64,000 bases of DNA from Rhodoligotrophos sp. CJ14. Its GTDB lineage: Bacteria; Pseudomonadota; Alphaproteobacteria; Rhizobiales; Im1. The stretch covers positions 1,116,001 through 1,180,000 of the forward strand of contig NZ_CP133319.1 of the NCBI RefSeq assembly GCF_038811545.1, given 5' to 3'. The position numbers and the translations under genes are program-made. Positions 8,605 through 17,920 of this stretch are shown here, piece by piece. Below the pieces are notes generated by a model that did no database searches, was not told the DNA's origin, and saw nothing but the letters and a program-made list of their open reading frames with translations. Position 1 is the stretch's first letter, and each line of letters begins with the position of its first letter.

Positions 8605-9536
8605 CGACGCTGCTCATCACTCATCCGGTCTGCCTGGAACATCTCGTTCCCCGCGGTCACCCGGAGCGTCCTGACCGGCTCAGGGCAATCAACCAGATCC
8701 TCGCCGCCCCCCATTTCGAGGACCTGGAACGGCTCGAAGCGCCACGCGGCCTGCGCCGCTCGGTTCTGCTCGCCCATGACGAAGCCTATGTGGCGCAGAT
8801 TGAGCAGGCTGTGCCGGCCGAGGATCTCTGGGCGATCGATGCCGACACCTGGATGTCGCCCAAGACACTGGAAGCTGCCCTGCGCGGGGTGGGTGCGGCC
8901 ACCCGCGCGGTGGATGCGGTCTTTCATGGTGAAGCGGCCAACGTGTTCTGCGCCATGCGCCCGCCCGGCCATCATGCCGAGCAGGATAAGGCCATGGGCT
9001 TCTGCTTCTTCAACAATGCCGCAATAGCAGCGCTCCACGCGCGCGAAGCCCATAATGCCGAGCGCGTCGCGGTCATCGATTTCGACGTTCACCACGGCAA
9101 TGGCACCCAGGACATCTTCTGGTCCGACCGCGATCTCTTCTATGCATCGACTCATCAGATGCCGCTGTTCCCCGGCACCGGCGAGATCTCCGAGACCGGG
9201 GTGGGCAATATCGTCAACGCGCCTCTGCGTGCGGGCGATGGCTCGGCGCAGTTCCGCGAGGCCATGATGTCCATCATCCTGCCGGCGCTCGATGCCTTCG
9301 AGCCGGACCTGATCGTCATCTCTGCCGGCTTCGATGCCCATCGCGATGATCCCTTGGGAAGCCTTCAGCTCACGGAAGAGGATTTCATCTGGATCACCTT
9401 GCGCCTGGTGGAGCTCGCCGATAGGCATTGTGCAGGACGGGTGGTCTCGCTGCTCGAAGGCGGCTATGACCTGCGCGCACTCGCAACCTCGGTCGGATGT
9501 CACGTGCAGGCCCTGATGCGCGCATCCGACAGCTAG
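8601..9536 (+). CDS. Histone deacetylase-family zinc hydrolase
   Basis: 311 residues of the arginase/deacetylase fold. Catalytic features are intact: MRPPGHHAE (paired His), the [17 protein letters not shown] metal Asp/His, [13 protein letters not shown] (second metal Asp) and LEGGYDL (transition-state Tyr). Bacterial members deacetylate acetyl-polyamines or acetyl-lysine; the true substrate is unknown. The GTG start overlaps the upstream stop by 4 bp, and xseB follows 10 bp downstream. The deacetylase-xseB neighbourhood is common in alphaproteobacteria. Confidence 0.9.
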   Translation: MTTLLITHPVCLEHLVPRGHPERPDRLRAINQILAAPHFEDLERLEAPRGLRRSVLLAHDEAYVAQIEQAVPAEDLWAIDADTWMSPKTLEAALRGVGAATRAVDAVFHGEAANVFCAMRPPGHHAEQDKAMGFCFFNNAAIAALHAREAHNAERVAVIDFDVHHGNGTQDIFWSDRDLFYASTHQMPLFPGTGEISETGVGNIVNAPLRAGDGSAQFREAMMSIILPALDAFEPDLIVISAGFDAHRDDPLGSLQLTEEDFIWITLRLVELADRHCAGRVVSLLEGGYDLRALATSVGCHVQALMRASDS

Positions 9537-9546
9537 GAGCATGGTC

Positions 9547-9816
9547 ATGGCAGGAACCGACGATAATGGCGCGCCAGCATTCACGGACACCACCGGCTTG
9601 AGCTTTGAGGCCGCACTGAAGGAGCTTGAGTCGATCGTGGACCGGCTGGAAAGCGGGCGCGTCGATCTCGAGGAATCAATAGCGATCTACACTCGCGGCG
9701 ATGCCCTGAAGAAACATTGCGAGGCGCTGCTCAAATCTGCGGAAGCCCGCATCGAGAAGATCACCCTGAAAGCCGACGGCACCATAGCCGGAACGACGCC
9801 TCTGGACGTGGACTGA
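9547..9816 (+). CDS. xseB: Exodeoxyribonuclease VII small subunit
   Basis: 89 residues. Small subunit of ExoVII, which degrades single-stranded DNA together with XseA. The family core is clear: [19 protein letters not shown], then [22 protein letters not shown], a helical hairpin. AGGAG at 9535-9539 sits 7 nt before the ATG at 9547 but only 1 nt before the ATG at 9541, so 9547 is the better start. It is followed 21 bp later by tlyA; the dxs gene usually found between them in related genomes is absent. Confidence 0.93.
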   Translation: MAGTDDNGAPAFTDTTGLSFEAALKELESIVDRLESGRVDLEESIAIYTRGDALKKHCEALLKSAEARIEKITLKADGTIAGTTPLDVD

Positions 9817-9837
9817 GCTGTCGACAGGAGGCCAGAT

Positions 9838-10599
9838 ATGGGCGGCAAGCAGCGCCTTGACCAGGCGCTCCTCTCGCGAGGTCTCGTGGCAAGCCGAGCC
9901 CGCGCCAAGGAGGCGATCCAGCGTGGCGCCGTGAGGGTCGATGGCAACATCATTCGCAAGCCGGCCGCCGTCATCTCCGATGCTGCCGAGGTAATCCTCG
10001 CCGCCGACAAAGCCCTGGCCTATGTCTCGCGCGCGGCCCTGAAGCTGATCCATGGACTGGATCATTTCTCGATCCCGGTTGCAGGCCGCACAGCGCTCGA
10101 CCTCGGCGCAGCGACCGGCGGCTTCACGGAGGTGCTGCTCGAACGGGGTGCTGCCCGCGTCTTTGCCATCGATGTCGGCCATGGCCAGCTTCATCCCCAG
10201 ATCGCAGCCGATCCGCGCGTCATTGCCTTTGAAGGGCTGAACGCTCGCGACCTCGACCGCACGGCGATCCCTGTCGCTCCAGATATCATCGTTTGCGACG
10301 TGAGCTTCATCAGCCTCACCCTTGCCCTCCCCCCCGCTCTCGATCTTGCCGCGTCCGAGGCCGATCTCGTCGCGCTGATCAAGCCGCAATTCGAGGTGGG
10401 CCCGAAGGGCTTGGGCAAGGGCGGCATCGTGCGTAATCCTGATCTGCACGCGGGAACTTGTGAACGGATCATGCACTTTCTTGAAGATCGTGGCTGGCCG
10501 GTACTGGGCGTCACGCCATCACCGATTACGGGCGGTGACGGAAACCAGGAATTCATCATTGCCGCGCGGCGTCATTGTTCTGCAGCCGGCCGAGTATAA
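9838..10599 (+). CDS. tlyA: TlyA-family rRNA 2'-O-methyltransferase
   Basis: 253 residues. An S4 RNA-binding domain (residues 1-60, RLDQALLSRGLVASRARAKE) is followed by an FtsJ-like SAM methylase (residues 60-250) with motif I LDLGAATGGFTEVLL and acidic residue FAIDVG. TlyA enzymes methylate ribose of cytidines in 16S and 23S rRNA; the older hemolysin label is not supported functionally. AGGAGG at 9826-9831 lies 6 nt before the ATG. It ends the deacetylase-xseB-tlyA run. Confidence 0.9.
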   Translation: MGGKQRLDQALLSRGLVASRARAKEAIQRGAVRVDGNIIRKPAAVISDAAEVILAADKALAYVSRAALKLIHGLDHFSIPVAGRTALDLGAATGGFTEVLLERGAARVFAIDVGHGQLHPQIAADPRVIAFEGLNARDLDRTAIPVAPDIIVCDVSFISLTLALPPALDLAASEADLVALIKPQFEVGPKGLGKGGIVRNPDLHAGTCERIMHFLEDRGWPVLGVTPSPITGGDGNQEFIIAARRHCSAAGRV

Positions 10600-10629
10600 G
10601 AATGCGATGATCTCAGCAGGAGCCTTATC

Positions 10630-11139
10630 ATGCGCAATGACAATACCCTGTCCCCCGAGGAGAAGAAGAAGCTGGCTCATGGCCTGGCGCGGGTTCTTGC
10701 TGACAGCTTCAAGCTTTATCAGAAGACCCACGGCTTCCATTGGAACATCGAGGGCCAGACTTTTCACGAGCTGCACCTGATGCTGGAGGAGCAGTATCGC
10801 GACATCTGGACGGCGGTCGATGTGATTGCCGAGCGCATTCGCGCCCTTGGCCATTACGTGCCCTCGACACCTGCCGACTTTTCCGAACTGTCAGCGATCA
10901 CCGACGAGCGCGGTGTGCCGGAAGCGCGTGACATGCTGACGCAGCTCATCGCCGATAATGAGACGGTGGTGCGCACCATGCGCGATATCCGCCCGATGGT
11001 CGAAGAGGCTGGCGACACGGCGACGGGCAGCATGCTGGACGATCGTCTCGAGGCTCATGAGAAGGCGATCTGGATGCTACGCTCGACCCTTAAGCAAGGT
11101 GGCGGCCCCACCAATTCGGTTCTCGAAACCTTGAAATAG
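10630..11139 (+). CDS. dps: Dps/ferritin-like DNA starvation protein
   Basis: 169 residues. Dodecameric miniferritin that oxidises and stores iron with peroxide and protects DNA. The ferroxidase ligands sit in the typical KTHGFHWNIEG and EEQYRDIWTAVDVIAERI helices. The N-terminus is short, with a few Lys (EEKKKLAHGL), so DNA binding may be weak. AGGAG precedes the ATG by about 10 nt. It is single-gene and converges on aroC; no OxyR or Fur site was identified by eye. Confidence 0.92.
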   Translation: MRNDNTLSPEEKKKLAHGLARVLADSFKLYQKTHGFHWNIEGQTFHELHLMLEEQYRDIWTAVDVIAERIRALGHYVPSTPADFSELSAITDERGVPEARDMLTQLIADNETVVRTMRDIRPMVEEAGDTATGSMLDDRLEAHEKAIWMLRSTLKQGGGPTNSVLETLK

Positions 11140-11161
11140 GCCGCGCTGTGAACGCGTCTTG

Positions 11162-11186
11162 ATAGCGGACCGTTTCGCGTCGCTAT
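11162..11186. terminator. Hairpin between convergent dps and aroC
   Basis: ATAGCG...CGCTAT pairs six outer base pairs and continues inward with AC/GT across a one-base bulge. The 3' arm overlaps the aroC stop codon. There is only a short T run (TTT) on the plus side, so this is a weak bidirectional terminator at best. Confidence 0.35.
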
Positions 11187-12271
11187 TTGCCCACCTGTGC
11201 GCGATGGCGCAGCAGATGGTCGGCGAGGACGAGCGCCATCATCGCTTCACCCACGGGCACGGCCCTGATCCCCACACAAGGATCATGGCGCCCCTTGGTG
11301 ACGATCTCACTTTCTTCGCCATCGCGCGTGACCGTATGCCGTGGCGTCAGTATGGACGAGGTCGGCTTGACTGCGAAGCGCACCACAATATCCTGGCCCG
11401 TAGAAATCCCCCCGAGAATGCCGCCCGCGTGATTGGAGCGAAACGCAATCTCATTGCCCTTCCGGTACATCTCATCGGCATTCTCTTCACCCGAGAGCGC
11501 GGCAGCTGAGAACCCCTCGCCAATCTCGACCCCCTTGACCGCATTGATGCTCATCATCGCTGCGGCAAGATCCTGATCGAGCTTGCCATAGAGCGGGGCA
11601 CCGAGCCCCGGCTTCACCCCTGTGGCCACGACCTCGATGACGGCTCCGGTTGAGGATCCGGCCTTTCTCACGCTGTCGAGATAATCCGTCCATGCCTCCG
11701 CGGCTTGCTTATCCGGACAGAAGAACGGATTCTGATCGACCTCCGCCCAGTCCCAGCGCGACCGGTCGATTTTGTGGGGCCCCATTTGGACAAGCGCGGC
11801 GCGAATGGTGATCCCTGCCAGCACCTTGCGCGCAACCGCTCCCGCAGCGACGCGCGCGGCCGTTTCACGGGCTGACGATCGTCCGCCGCCACGATAGTCC
11901 CGCACGCCATATTTGGTGAGATAGGCAAAATCCGCATGCCCTGGCCGGAACTTGTCGCGAATTTCCGAATAATCTTTCGATCGCTGATCGGTATTCTCGA
12001 TCAGAAGCGCGATCGGTGTGCCCGTGGTGACTTGCCCGCCGGTACGCTCGTCCGCAAACACCCCGGACAGGATGCGCACCTGGTCGGGCTCCCGCCGCTG
12101 TGTGGTGAACCGCGACTGTCCCGGCTTGCGACGGTCGAGATCGCGTTGAATGTCAGCCTCATCGAGCCTCAGTCCCGGCGGACAGCCATCCACCACGCAG
12201 CCTATGGCAGGCCCATGGCTTTCGCCGAAGGTTGTCATTCGGAACAGATGGCCGAAGCTGTTATGTGACAT
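11183..12271 (-). CDS. aroC: Chorismate synthase
   Basis: 362 residues. It converts 5-enolpyruvylshikimate-3-phosphate to chorismate using reduced FMN. The three family signatures are present: [17 protein letters not shown] near residue 12, a GxxSxR-type region [20 protein letters not shown] at about 130, and [17 protein letters not shown] near the C-terminus. The ATG at 12271 gives the canonical [20 protein letters not shown] start; the upstream open frame reads into an intergenic repeat. No strong ribosome site is visible, and the gene is probably monocistronic. Confidence 0.95.
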   Translation of the reverse strand: MSHNSFGHLFRMTTFGESHGPAIGCVVDGCPPGLRLDEADIQRDLDRRKPGQSRFTTQRREPDQVRILSGVFADERTGGQVTTGTPIALLIENTDQRSKDYSEIRDKFRPGHADFAYLTKYGVRDYRGGGRSSARETAARVAAGAVARKVLAGITIRAALVQMGPHKIDRSRWDWAEVDQNPFFCPDKQAAEAWTDYLDSVRKAGSSTGAVIEVVATGVKPGLGAPLYGKLDQDLAAAMMSINAVKGVEIGEGFSAAALSGEENADEMYRKGNEIAFRSNHAGGILGGISTGQDIVVRFAVKPTSSILTPRHTVTRDGEESEIVTKGRHDPCVGIRAVPVGEAMMALVLADHLLRHRAQVGK

Positions 12272-12373
12272 CAGACAGAACCGTTCTCGATCAGGCACTT
12301 GGGAAGTGATCGATACTCCGCCTGGGGCCGGTTCGAAAGCCCTAAATGCCAACCACCCATTGGCGGACCGCCC

Positions 12374-12474
12374 TAGAGCATTTGAGCGAAGTGGATATCG
12401 GTTCGCGTGAAGAAAATGCAACCCAGGCAAGAACGTGAGACGCGGTTTCGCGATTCGAAGAAGAGCGGAAACGT
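12374..12474 (+). repeat. Dispersed intergenic repeat, copy 1
   Basis: It starts AGAGCATTTGAGCGAAGTGG and ends near GAGCGGAAACG. It shares the order of blocks GAGCATTT, GAGCG, GTTCGCGT, GAAAATGC, CAGGCAAGAACG, GCGGTTTC and AGAGCGGAAACG with copies at 22367, 41324 and 56224. It lies between the aroC start and the sleB stop. Confidence 0.8.
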
Positions 12475-12539
12475 TACAGCTCATGCAGCCGGAGAACATC
12501 CGCATCCGAAAATGTGCGTCGGTTGAGGCGGCCTGCCGA

Positions 12540-13445
12540 TCAGCCTTTGGTGTAGAAGATATGGCGGCCGATTTTGCCGAGCCGCTTGAGCATGCTGGAC
12601 CAGCGCGGGTTTACATAGTCCGCGTGATAATGGGTCGCGCCCTTGATTTGTGTAATGCCCAGCTCGCCGGCCATGGCTTCCGATGCAATGCGCTTGGCCT
12701 GCTCCCAGGCATAACCCGGCTTGGGCTGATCTGCCAGGCCATCGCAGGCGAATGAAAACTGGCAGTTACTGCCCTTCTTGGCGTTCTGATAGACGACGCC
12801 GCAGACGGTCTTCGGGAAAGCCGGGTTCTTGACCCGGTTCATGATGACCTTGGCGATGGCCTTTTGGCCGAGTTCTGATTCCGAACGCGCTTCGAAATAG
12901 ATCGCAATGGCCAGGCAGCTTTCTTCCGCTGCGCGCTCCTTGCGCTCGTTGAGGAGCTTTCGCTTCTCGATCTGCGCGTCCTTGTAGCGCTGCTCGAGTT
13001 TGACGACGGGCGGCGAGAAGATCAGCGTTTGCGCTGGCGCCAGCCGGTCTTCAGGATCCGGAAGGCTGGCCAATGTGGCGATGAAGTCTGATTTTGAAGC
13101 TTGGCTGGCGGCCTGATCGCCCACCAGGGGAAAGCCCGCTTTGTCAGGATCGGTGACCACGTTGCGCAGCAGGTTTGATTTCGCAACCACGGTCCGCGGG
13201 ATCTTGCCGATATCCTCCCAGGCGGTGGGCGCAGCGCCTCGGGCAGCAGCATCCTGCCCGAGATATTGGGTCATGAACCCGACACCCGCGATCAGAACGA
13301 GACCAGCCAGCACATAGGGAGCGACTTGATTCAGCCGATTGTCATGCGGCCGGCCTTCAAGGGAGGCGAAGACGTCTTCGCCAGCATCGTCGCCAGACAG
13401 AAAGAGATGATCGCTGTCTGAACTATCCCTTCGGAGCCAATTCAC
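12540..13445 (-). CDS. SleB-type cell-wall hydrolase, membrane-anchored
   Basis: 301 residues. One transmembrane helix (about residues 44-60, [14 protein letters not shown]) follows a 42-residue acidic cytoplasmic head. The C-terminal 130 residues form the SleB/hydrolase-2 domain: [20 protein letters not shown] (catalytic Glu region), [27 protein letters not shown] and the closing [10 protein letters not shown] segment. It probably cleaves peptidoglycan in the periplasm; in non-sporulating alphaproteobacteria this family serves cell-wall remodelling. Two TTAACCAT boxes lie 60-85 bp upstream, a possible link to cell-cycle control. Confidence 0.85.
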   Translation of the reverse strand: MNWLRRDSSDSDHLFLSGDDAGEDVFASLEGRPHDNRLNQVAPYVLAGLVLIAGVGFMTQYLGQDAAARGAAPTAWEDIGKIPRTVVAKSNLLRNVVTDPDKAGFPLVGDQAASQASKSDFIATLASLPDPEDRLAPAQTLIFSPPVVKLEQRYKDAQIEKRKLLNERKERAAEESCLAIAIYFEARSESELGQKAIAKVIMNRVKNPAFPKTVCGVVYQNAKKGSNCQFSFACDGLADQPKPGYAWEQAKRIASEAMAGELGITQIKGATHYHADYVNPRWSSMLKRLGKIGRHIFYTKG

Positions 13446-13498
13446 CCGCTCAGTTCCCCGCTCGTGGAATCCCTCAACCGCTCACGCCCCTGTAAGCT

Positions 13499-13529
13499 AA
13501 TGGTTAACCATTTAAAAAAAGTTAACCAT
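13499..13529. promoter_or_regulatory. Paired TTAACCAT boxes upstream of sleB
   Basis: AATGGTTAACCATT (13499-13512) is a perfect 14-bp palindrome, and a second GTTAACCAT follows at 13521-13529. TTAACCAT resembles the CtrA half-site of alphaproteobacteria. The classical TTAA-N7-TTAA spacing is not met (the two TTAACCAT elements are 18 bp apart), so CtrA binding is only a possibility. Confidence 0.35.
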
Positions 13530-13590
13530 AATACGCCAATCAGCCCCACCGATCCGCACGCCTTTCAGCATGGGTCACCTCATCGGTTGA

Positions 13591-13626
13591 GCTGACGCTA
13601 GCACGAGATTTGGGCCTAGCGCCAGC
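13591..13626 (+). terminator. Hairpin followed by T-rich run, no plus-strand gene upstream
   Basis: GCTGACGCTAG pairs with CTAGCGCCAGC (10 of 11 positions) around a 14-nt loop and is followed by ATTTTAGCAATATTTT on the plus strand. The only flanking genes are on the minus strand, so the element would terminate a plus-strand transcript that has no annotated gene. Confidence 0.35.
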
Positions 13627-13643
13627 ATTTTAGCAATATTTTA

Positions 13644-16334
13644 TTAAGGATTTCGCGACTTGACTTTCGCGCTGGCTTGGGCTGCGGCGAGCCTCGCGAT
13701 CGGCACGCGGAACGGCGAGCAGGAAACATAGTCGAGGCCGATCTCATCGCAGAATCGCACCGAGGCCGGATCCCCTCCATGCTCACCGCAGATGCCGAGC
13801 TTGATATCGGCTCGCGTTTTCCGGCCACGCTCGGCCGCCATCTGGATGAGCTCGCCGACCCCCTCCTGATCGAGGCTGACGAACGGATCGACCTCAAGGA
13901 TCCCCTTGCCCGTGTAATCTGAGAGGAACCGCGCAGAATCATCGCGGCTGATGCCGAACGTGGTCTGCGTGAGATCATTGGTGCCGAACGAGAAGAACTC
14001 CGCCGTCTCTGCGATTTCCGCGGCCCGAAGCGCCGCTCGCGGCAACTCGATCATCGTGCCGATCAGATACGAAATGGCCTTGCCCTTCTCCGCCTGCACC
14101 TGCTCGGCCACCCGCACGATGCGCTCGCGAATCATGTCGAGCTCGGCCTTGAGCGCGACCAGCGGCACCATGATTTCAGGGATCACCGGCTTGCCCGAGC
14201 GCTCCGCTGCCTCGATCGCCGCCTCGAAAATGGCCCGTGCCTGCATCTCGGCAATTTCCGGATAGGTGATCGCTAGGCGGACACCGCGATGACCAAGCAT
14301 CGGGTTGAACTCATGCAACTCAGCAACCCGCGCCCGTATCAGCTCGGCGCTCTTGGCTGTCGCCCTGGCGACTTCCGCGATCTCGTCTTCCGCATGCGGC
14401 AGGAATTCGTGCAGCGGCGGGTCGAGCAGCCGGATCGTGACCGGCAGCCCCGACATGATCTCGAACAGCTCGATGAAGTCGGCCCTTTGCATCGGCAGAA
14501 TCTTGGCGAGCGCCGCCCTGCGTCCCTCCTCGTCGCCCGCGAGGATCATCTCGCGCATGGCAATGATCCGGTCCTGCTCGAAGAACATGTGCTCCGTGCG
14601 GCACAGGCCGATGCCCTCCGCGCCGAACTCGCGCGCCGCCCGTGCATCCGCCGGTGTGTCCGCATTGGTCCTGACCTTGAGGCGGCGGATGCTGTCGGCC
14701 CACTCCATAAGCTTGGCGAAATCGCCCGAGAGTTGCGGCTTCACCGTGGCCACATGGCCGCGCATGATCTGCCCCGTTCCGCCATCGATGGTGATGACAT
14801 CGCCGCGGCCGAGCACCACGCTGCCCGCGATCATCTGCCCCTTCGCATAATCGACGCGGATACTGCCTGCACCCGACACGCAGGGCTTGCCCATGCCCCG
14901 CGCCACCACGGCCGCATGGCTGGTCATGCCGCCCCGCGTCGTGAGAATGCCCTCCGCCGCATGCATGCCGTGAATGTCTTCCGGGCTCGTCTCGACCCGG
15001 ACCAGGATGACCTTGTGTCCCTGCGCCTTGAGCCTCTGTGCCTCATCCGCATCGAACACGATCTCGCCGCTGGCCGCACCCGGCGAGGCGGGCAGCCCGA
15101 CCCCGAGCACATCGCGCTTGGCCTGCGGATCAAGGGTTGGATGCAAGAGCTGATCGAGCGAGGCGGGCTCGACGCGCAACACGGCGTCCGCCGGCGTGAT
15201 AAGCCCCTCCTCCACCATATCGACGGCGATCTTGAGCGCCGCCTTGGCGGTGCGCTTGCCGGATCGGGTCTGCAGCATCCACAACTTGCCGTTCTGGATG
15301 GTGAACTCGATGTCCTGCATGTCGCGGTAATGGCGCTCGAGCGATTGATAGATCGTCCTGAGCTCCTGGAACACGGCCGGCATCAGCGTCTCGAGCGAGG
15401 GATCATTTGAGCCTGCCTCGATGCGCGCGGCTTCGGTGATGTTCTGCGGCGTGCGGATGCCAGCCACCACATCCTCGCCCTGCGCATTGACCAGGAACTC
15501 GCCATAGAGCTCCTTGACGCCGGTCGACGGATTGCGCGTGAACGCAACGCCCGTCGCGCTGGTCTCGCCCATATTGCCGAAAACCATCGCCTGCACATTG
15601 ACCGCAGTGCCCCAGGATTCCGGGATCTGATTGAGCTGGCGATAGGTCACCGCCCGCGGGGTCATCCACGAGCCGAACACGGCGCCGATCGCACCCCATA
15701 ATTGCGCGGTCACATCCTGCGGGAAAGGCTGGCCAAGCTCCTCCTGCACGATCTGCTTATAGCGCGCGACGATCCCCTGCCACTCCTCCGCGGTCACTTC
15801 CGTATCGAGAGTGTAGCCCTGCTCTTCCTTGAAGCTCTCGAGCACATCCTCGAAGCGTGAATGGTCCACACCGAGCACGACATCAGAATACATCTGAATG
15901 AAGCGCCGATAGCTATCGAAGGCAAAGCGCCGGTCACCCGACCGTCGTGCAAGCCCCTCGACCGTCTCGTCATTGAGGCCGAGATTGAGGACCGTATCCA
16001 TCATGCCCGGCATCGATGCGCGCGCGCCCGAACGTACCGAGACGAGCAGCGGCTTTTCCGGGTCGCCGAATGTCGCATCGACCAGCGTTCCGACCCGGGA
16101 CAGGGCTTCCGCAACCTGGGCCTCGAGCCCTTGCGGGTATTGCTGTCCGTTCTTGTAGTAATGGGTACACACTTCGGTGGTGATGGTGAAGCCCGGCGGG
16201 ACTGGCAGGCCGAGATTGCTCATCTCAGCGAGATTGGCGCCTTTGCCTCCGAGCAGATTCCGCATTCCGGCCGTACCCTCGGCACGACCGTCTCCGAAAC
16301 CGTAGACCCACTTGCTGGAGACCGACGAATTCAT
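13644..16334 (-). CDS. ppdK: Pyruvate, phosphate dikinase
   Basis: 896 residues. It interconverts pyruvate, ATP and phosphate with PEP, AMP and PPi, serving gluconeogenesis or glycolysis. Domains in order: the N-terminal ATP-grasp (residues 1-340, GGKGANLAEMSNLGLPVPPG), the swivelling phospho-His domain with GGMTSHAAVVARGMGKPCVSG (catalytic His near residue 460), and the C-terminal TIM-barrel (residues 520-880, EGIGLCRTEHMFFEQDRI and the FGTNDLTQTTFG active site). The ATG at 16334 follows AAGGTG by 5 nt. Related PEP synthases lack this combination. Transcribed alone. Confidence 0.96.
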   Translation of the reverse strand: MNSSVSSKWVYGFGDGRAEGTAGMRNLLGGKGANLAEMSNLGLPVPPGFTITTEVCTHYYKNGQQYPQGLEAQVAEALSRVGTLVDATFGDPEKPLLVSVRSGARASMPGMMDTVLNLGLNDETVEGLARRSGDRRFAFDSYRRFIQMYSDVVLGVDHSRFEDVLESFKEEQGYTLDTEVTAEEWQGIVARYKQIVQEELGQPFPQDVTAQLWGAIGAVFGSWMTPRAVTYRQLNQIPESWGTAVNVQAMVFGNMGETSATGVAFTRNPSTGVKELYGEFLVNAQGEDVVAGIRTPQNITEAARIEAGSNDPSLETLMPAVFQELRTIYQSLERHYRDMQDIEFTIQNGKLWMLQTRSGKRTAKAALKIAVDMVEEGLITPADAVLRVEPASLDQLLHPTLDPQAKRDVLGVGLPASPGAASGEIVFDADEAQRLKAQGHKVILVRVETSPEDIHGMHAAEGILTTRGGMTSHAAVVARGMGKPCVSGAGSIRVDYAKGQMIAGSVVLGRGDVITIDGGTGQIMRGHVATVKPQLSGDFAKLMEWADSIRRLKVRTNADTPADARAAREFGAEGIGLCRTEHMFFEQDRIIAMREMILAGDEEGRRAALAKILPMQRADFIELFEIMSGLPVTIRLLDPPLHEFLPHAEDEIAEVARATAKSAELIRARVAELHEFNPMLGHRGVRLAITYPEIAEMQARAIFEAAIEAAERSGKPVIPEIMVPLVALKAELDMIRERIVRVAEQVQAEKGKAISYLIGTMIELPRAALRAAEIAETAEFFSFGTNDLTQTTFGISRDDSARFLSDYTGKGILEVDPFVSLDQEGVGELIQMAAERGRKTRADIKLGICGEHGGDPASVRFCDEIGLDYVSCSPFRVPIARLAAAQASAKVKSRNP

Positions 16335-16571
16335 CTGCACACCTTCGTTGGGGCGCGGCAGGGGGCCTGCCGTCGCGCGGGTTGGCACGGAATGCACCAT
16401 ACGACTTCGCGAAAAGCCATAATGCGGGGCAGTCGGTCAAGTTCCGCGGCATGGTCGAGCCGCGCTTGGGCACCTTGAAAGCGTTCTCAGCGACCACAAT
16501 CTTAAGTTGTTCATCTGGCTCCTTATTGTAGCGAGCTGCCGTCTGTCCGCAATTTGCGAAGAGTTCACTTA

Positions 16572-17918
16572 ATGTCACCACCTGAAGGGCTTCTCCCTGC
16601 CGCATCCGAAGCTGCCGCGCTGGAATCGATCGAAACTAGGCTTACAGCAGGGTCTTTTAAGGCGCCAAGCCTGTCACCCACGACGCTGTCGGGCCCGTTC
16701 GGTGCTCCGCAAATTGCCGAGACCACCATTGTCGCGTGGGACCCGGCTCCCAACCACAGCGGCGGATCATTGGTCCAAGCCCGCAGAGCATTTTTCGAAG
16801 GCCTTGGGGGCACTCCCGACAGAAATGGCCCGCCGATCGAACACAACCTGAGACAGCCGATAGGCGATCATCAATACGTGAGCAGTCCGGTTGCAAGGCC
16901 CAGCCAGATGGTGGAGAACCACATCACAGACGAGTCCCTGGAACAACCCGGGCTGCAAAAGCCGGCCACTGGGGGCATGGTCGCAAGGTTGAAGCAGAAG
17001 TTCGAGGCTCTCTCCAGCCATCCGCCCGCCATAGATAATCATGCAGGCGGTCACGAGCTGAACCAGGCCGACCACACGCCTCAAGCGCGCATCGGCTCGG
17101 TGCATATCCGCGAATACCCCAGCCAAACGTTCCCTGAGCATTCAGCCGAGAGCCTTGAGTCATCCAGCGGCTACGGATCCACCGCATCGCTTCGCTCGGA
17201 GCTGGAGGCCGGCAGCGCCGTTGAAAACCTCACATCCACGAGCGAGCATAGAGCTCACGAGGCCCCCGCCCTCCACCAGGAGGCGAACGACCCAATCGAA
17301 AGCCTCAGGCAGCTGAGCGATCACGACTTCCATCAGACGTTCGGCCCTGAGCAGAAGGCGAGTAATCCGGTCGAGATTCTTGGGCGGATGAGCGACACGG
17401 ACTTCGAGCGCGCTTTCGGCACCGAAGACAGACTTGGCTATCGGGTGAATGCCATCGACCAGGTCCGCGCCGACCTCGCGAACCGCGACCATCTGTTTGA
17501 TCAGTTCGTGGGGAGTGCCAAGGTGGCCGATTCGGAAACGAAGCCGCTCAACCTGCTGCCTCCCAAGATCGATTACAGCAGCCAAGACTGGCGAGAAGTC
17601 GTGTCTCAGTATATCGACAAACTTCAGGAGGTGCGGACGGATTCAAAGGAAGCCCTGGACCGGGCGCTGCAGCGCACTCACCCGCTCGGGGCCGACAGAT
17701 CGGATGCGGCCCACGGTGATCTGAAGCAGACATTCCACGAACTCGTCGACCGCCATGGCAAGATCTTCGATGGCACCGCACATCTGCTTCTTCACGAGAA
17801 ACTGCCCGAAACGCTGTCCCATAGGCTGGTGGAGAATTTGGCCGCAGACACGCATCAGTATTACGACCATCTCAGTCAGATCTATGAGGCACTCAAGGGC
17901 AATTACGACTTCAGATAG
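16572..17918 (+). CDS. Orphan hydrophilic protein with internal 19-residue repeat
   Basis: 448 residues from the ATG at 16572; no family recognised. There is no signal peptide or membrane segment. The first 230 residues are rich in Ser, Pro, Gly, His and Glu and look disordered (for example SAESLESSSGYGSTASLRSE). Two tandem units occur at about residues 240-258 and 265-283, with shared pattern xPxExLxxxSDxDFxxxFG. The last 130 residues look helical (DWREVVSQYIDKLQEV; TAHLLLHEKLPETLSHRLVE). It is the only plus-strand gene between ppdK and glyS and ends 2 bp from the glyS stop. Composition resembles secreted effectors or scaffold proteins, but no secretion locus is visible. Confidence 0.6.
   Translation: MSPPEGLLPAASEAAALESIETRLTAGSFKAPSLSPTTLSGPFGAPQIAETTIVAWDPAPNHSGGSLVQARRAFFEGLGGTPDRNGPPIEHNLRQPIGDHQYVSSPVARPSQMVENHITDESLEQPGLQKPATGGMVARLKQKFEALSSHPPAIDNHAGGHELNQADHTPQARIGSVHIREYPSQTFPEHSAESLESSSGYGSTASLRSELEAGSAVENLTSTSEHRAHEAPALHQEANDPIESLRQLSDHDFHQTFGPEQKASNPVEILGRMSDTDFERAFGTEDRLGYRVNAIDQVRADLANRDHLFDQFVGSAKVADSETKPLNLLPPKIDYSSQDWREVVSQYIDKLQEVRTDSKEALDRALQRTHPLGADRSDAAHGDLKQTFHELVDRHGKIFDGTAHLLLHEKLPETLSHRLVENLAADTHQYYDHLSQIYEALKGNYDFR
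17289..17420 (+). repeat. Tandem coding repeat, two 19-residue units
   Basis: Unit 1 (17289-17345) encodes DPIESLRQLSDHDFHQTFG and unit 2 (17364-17420) encodes NPVEILGRMSDTDFERAFG, separated by six residues. Ten of 19 positions are identical and most others are conservative. Confidence 0.85.
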
Positions 17919-17920
17919 GC

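Noticed and set aside
9838-10599. Hemolysin annotation for TlyA
   Set aside because: The sequence is an S4-FtsJ methylase; the hemolysin label is historical and not supported by the motifs.
12272-12505. N-terminal extension of chorismate synthase
   Set aside because: The upstream in-frame codons run through the intergenic repeat; the canonical [10 protein letters not shown] start is at 12271.
14289-15410. 373-codon plus-strand frame inside ppdK
   Set aside because: Entirely antisense to a well-conserved enzyme; no ribosome site and no recognisable domains.
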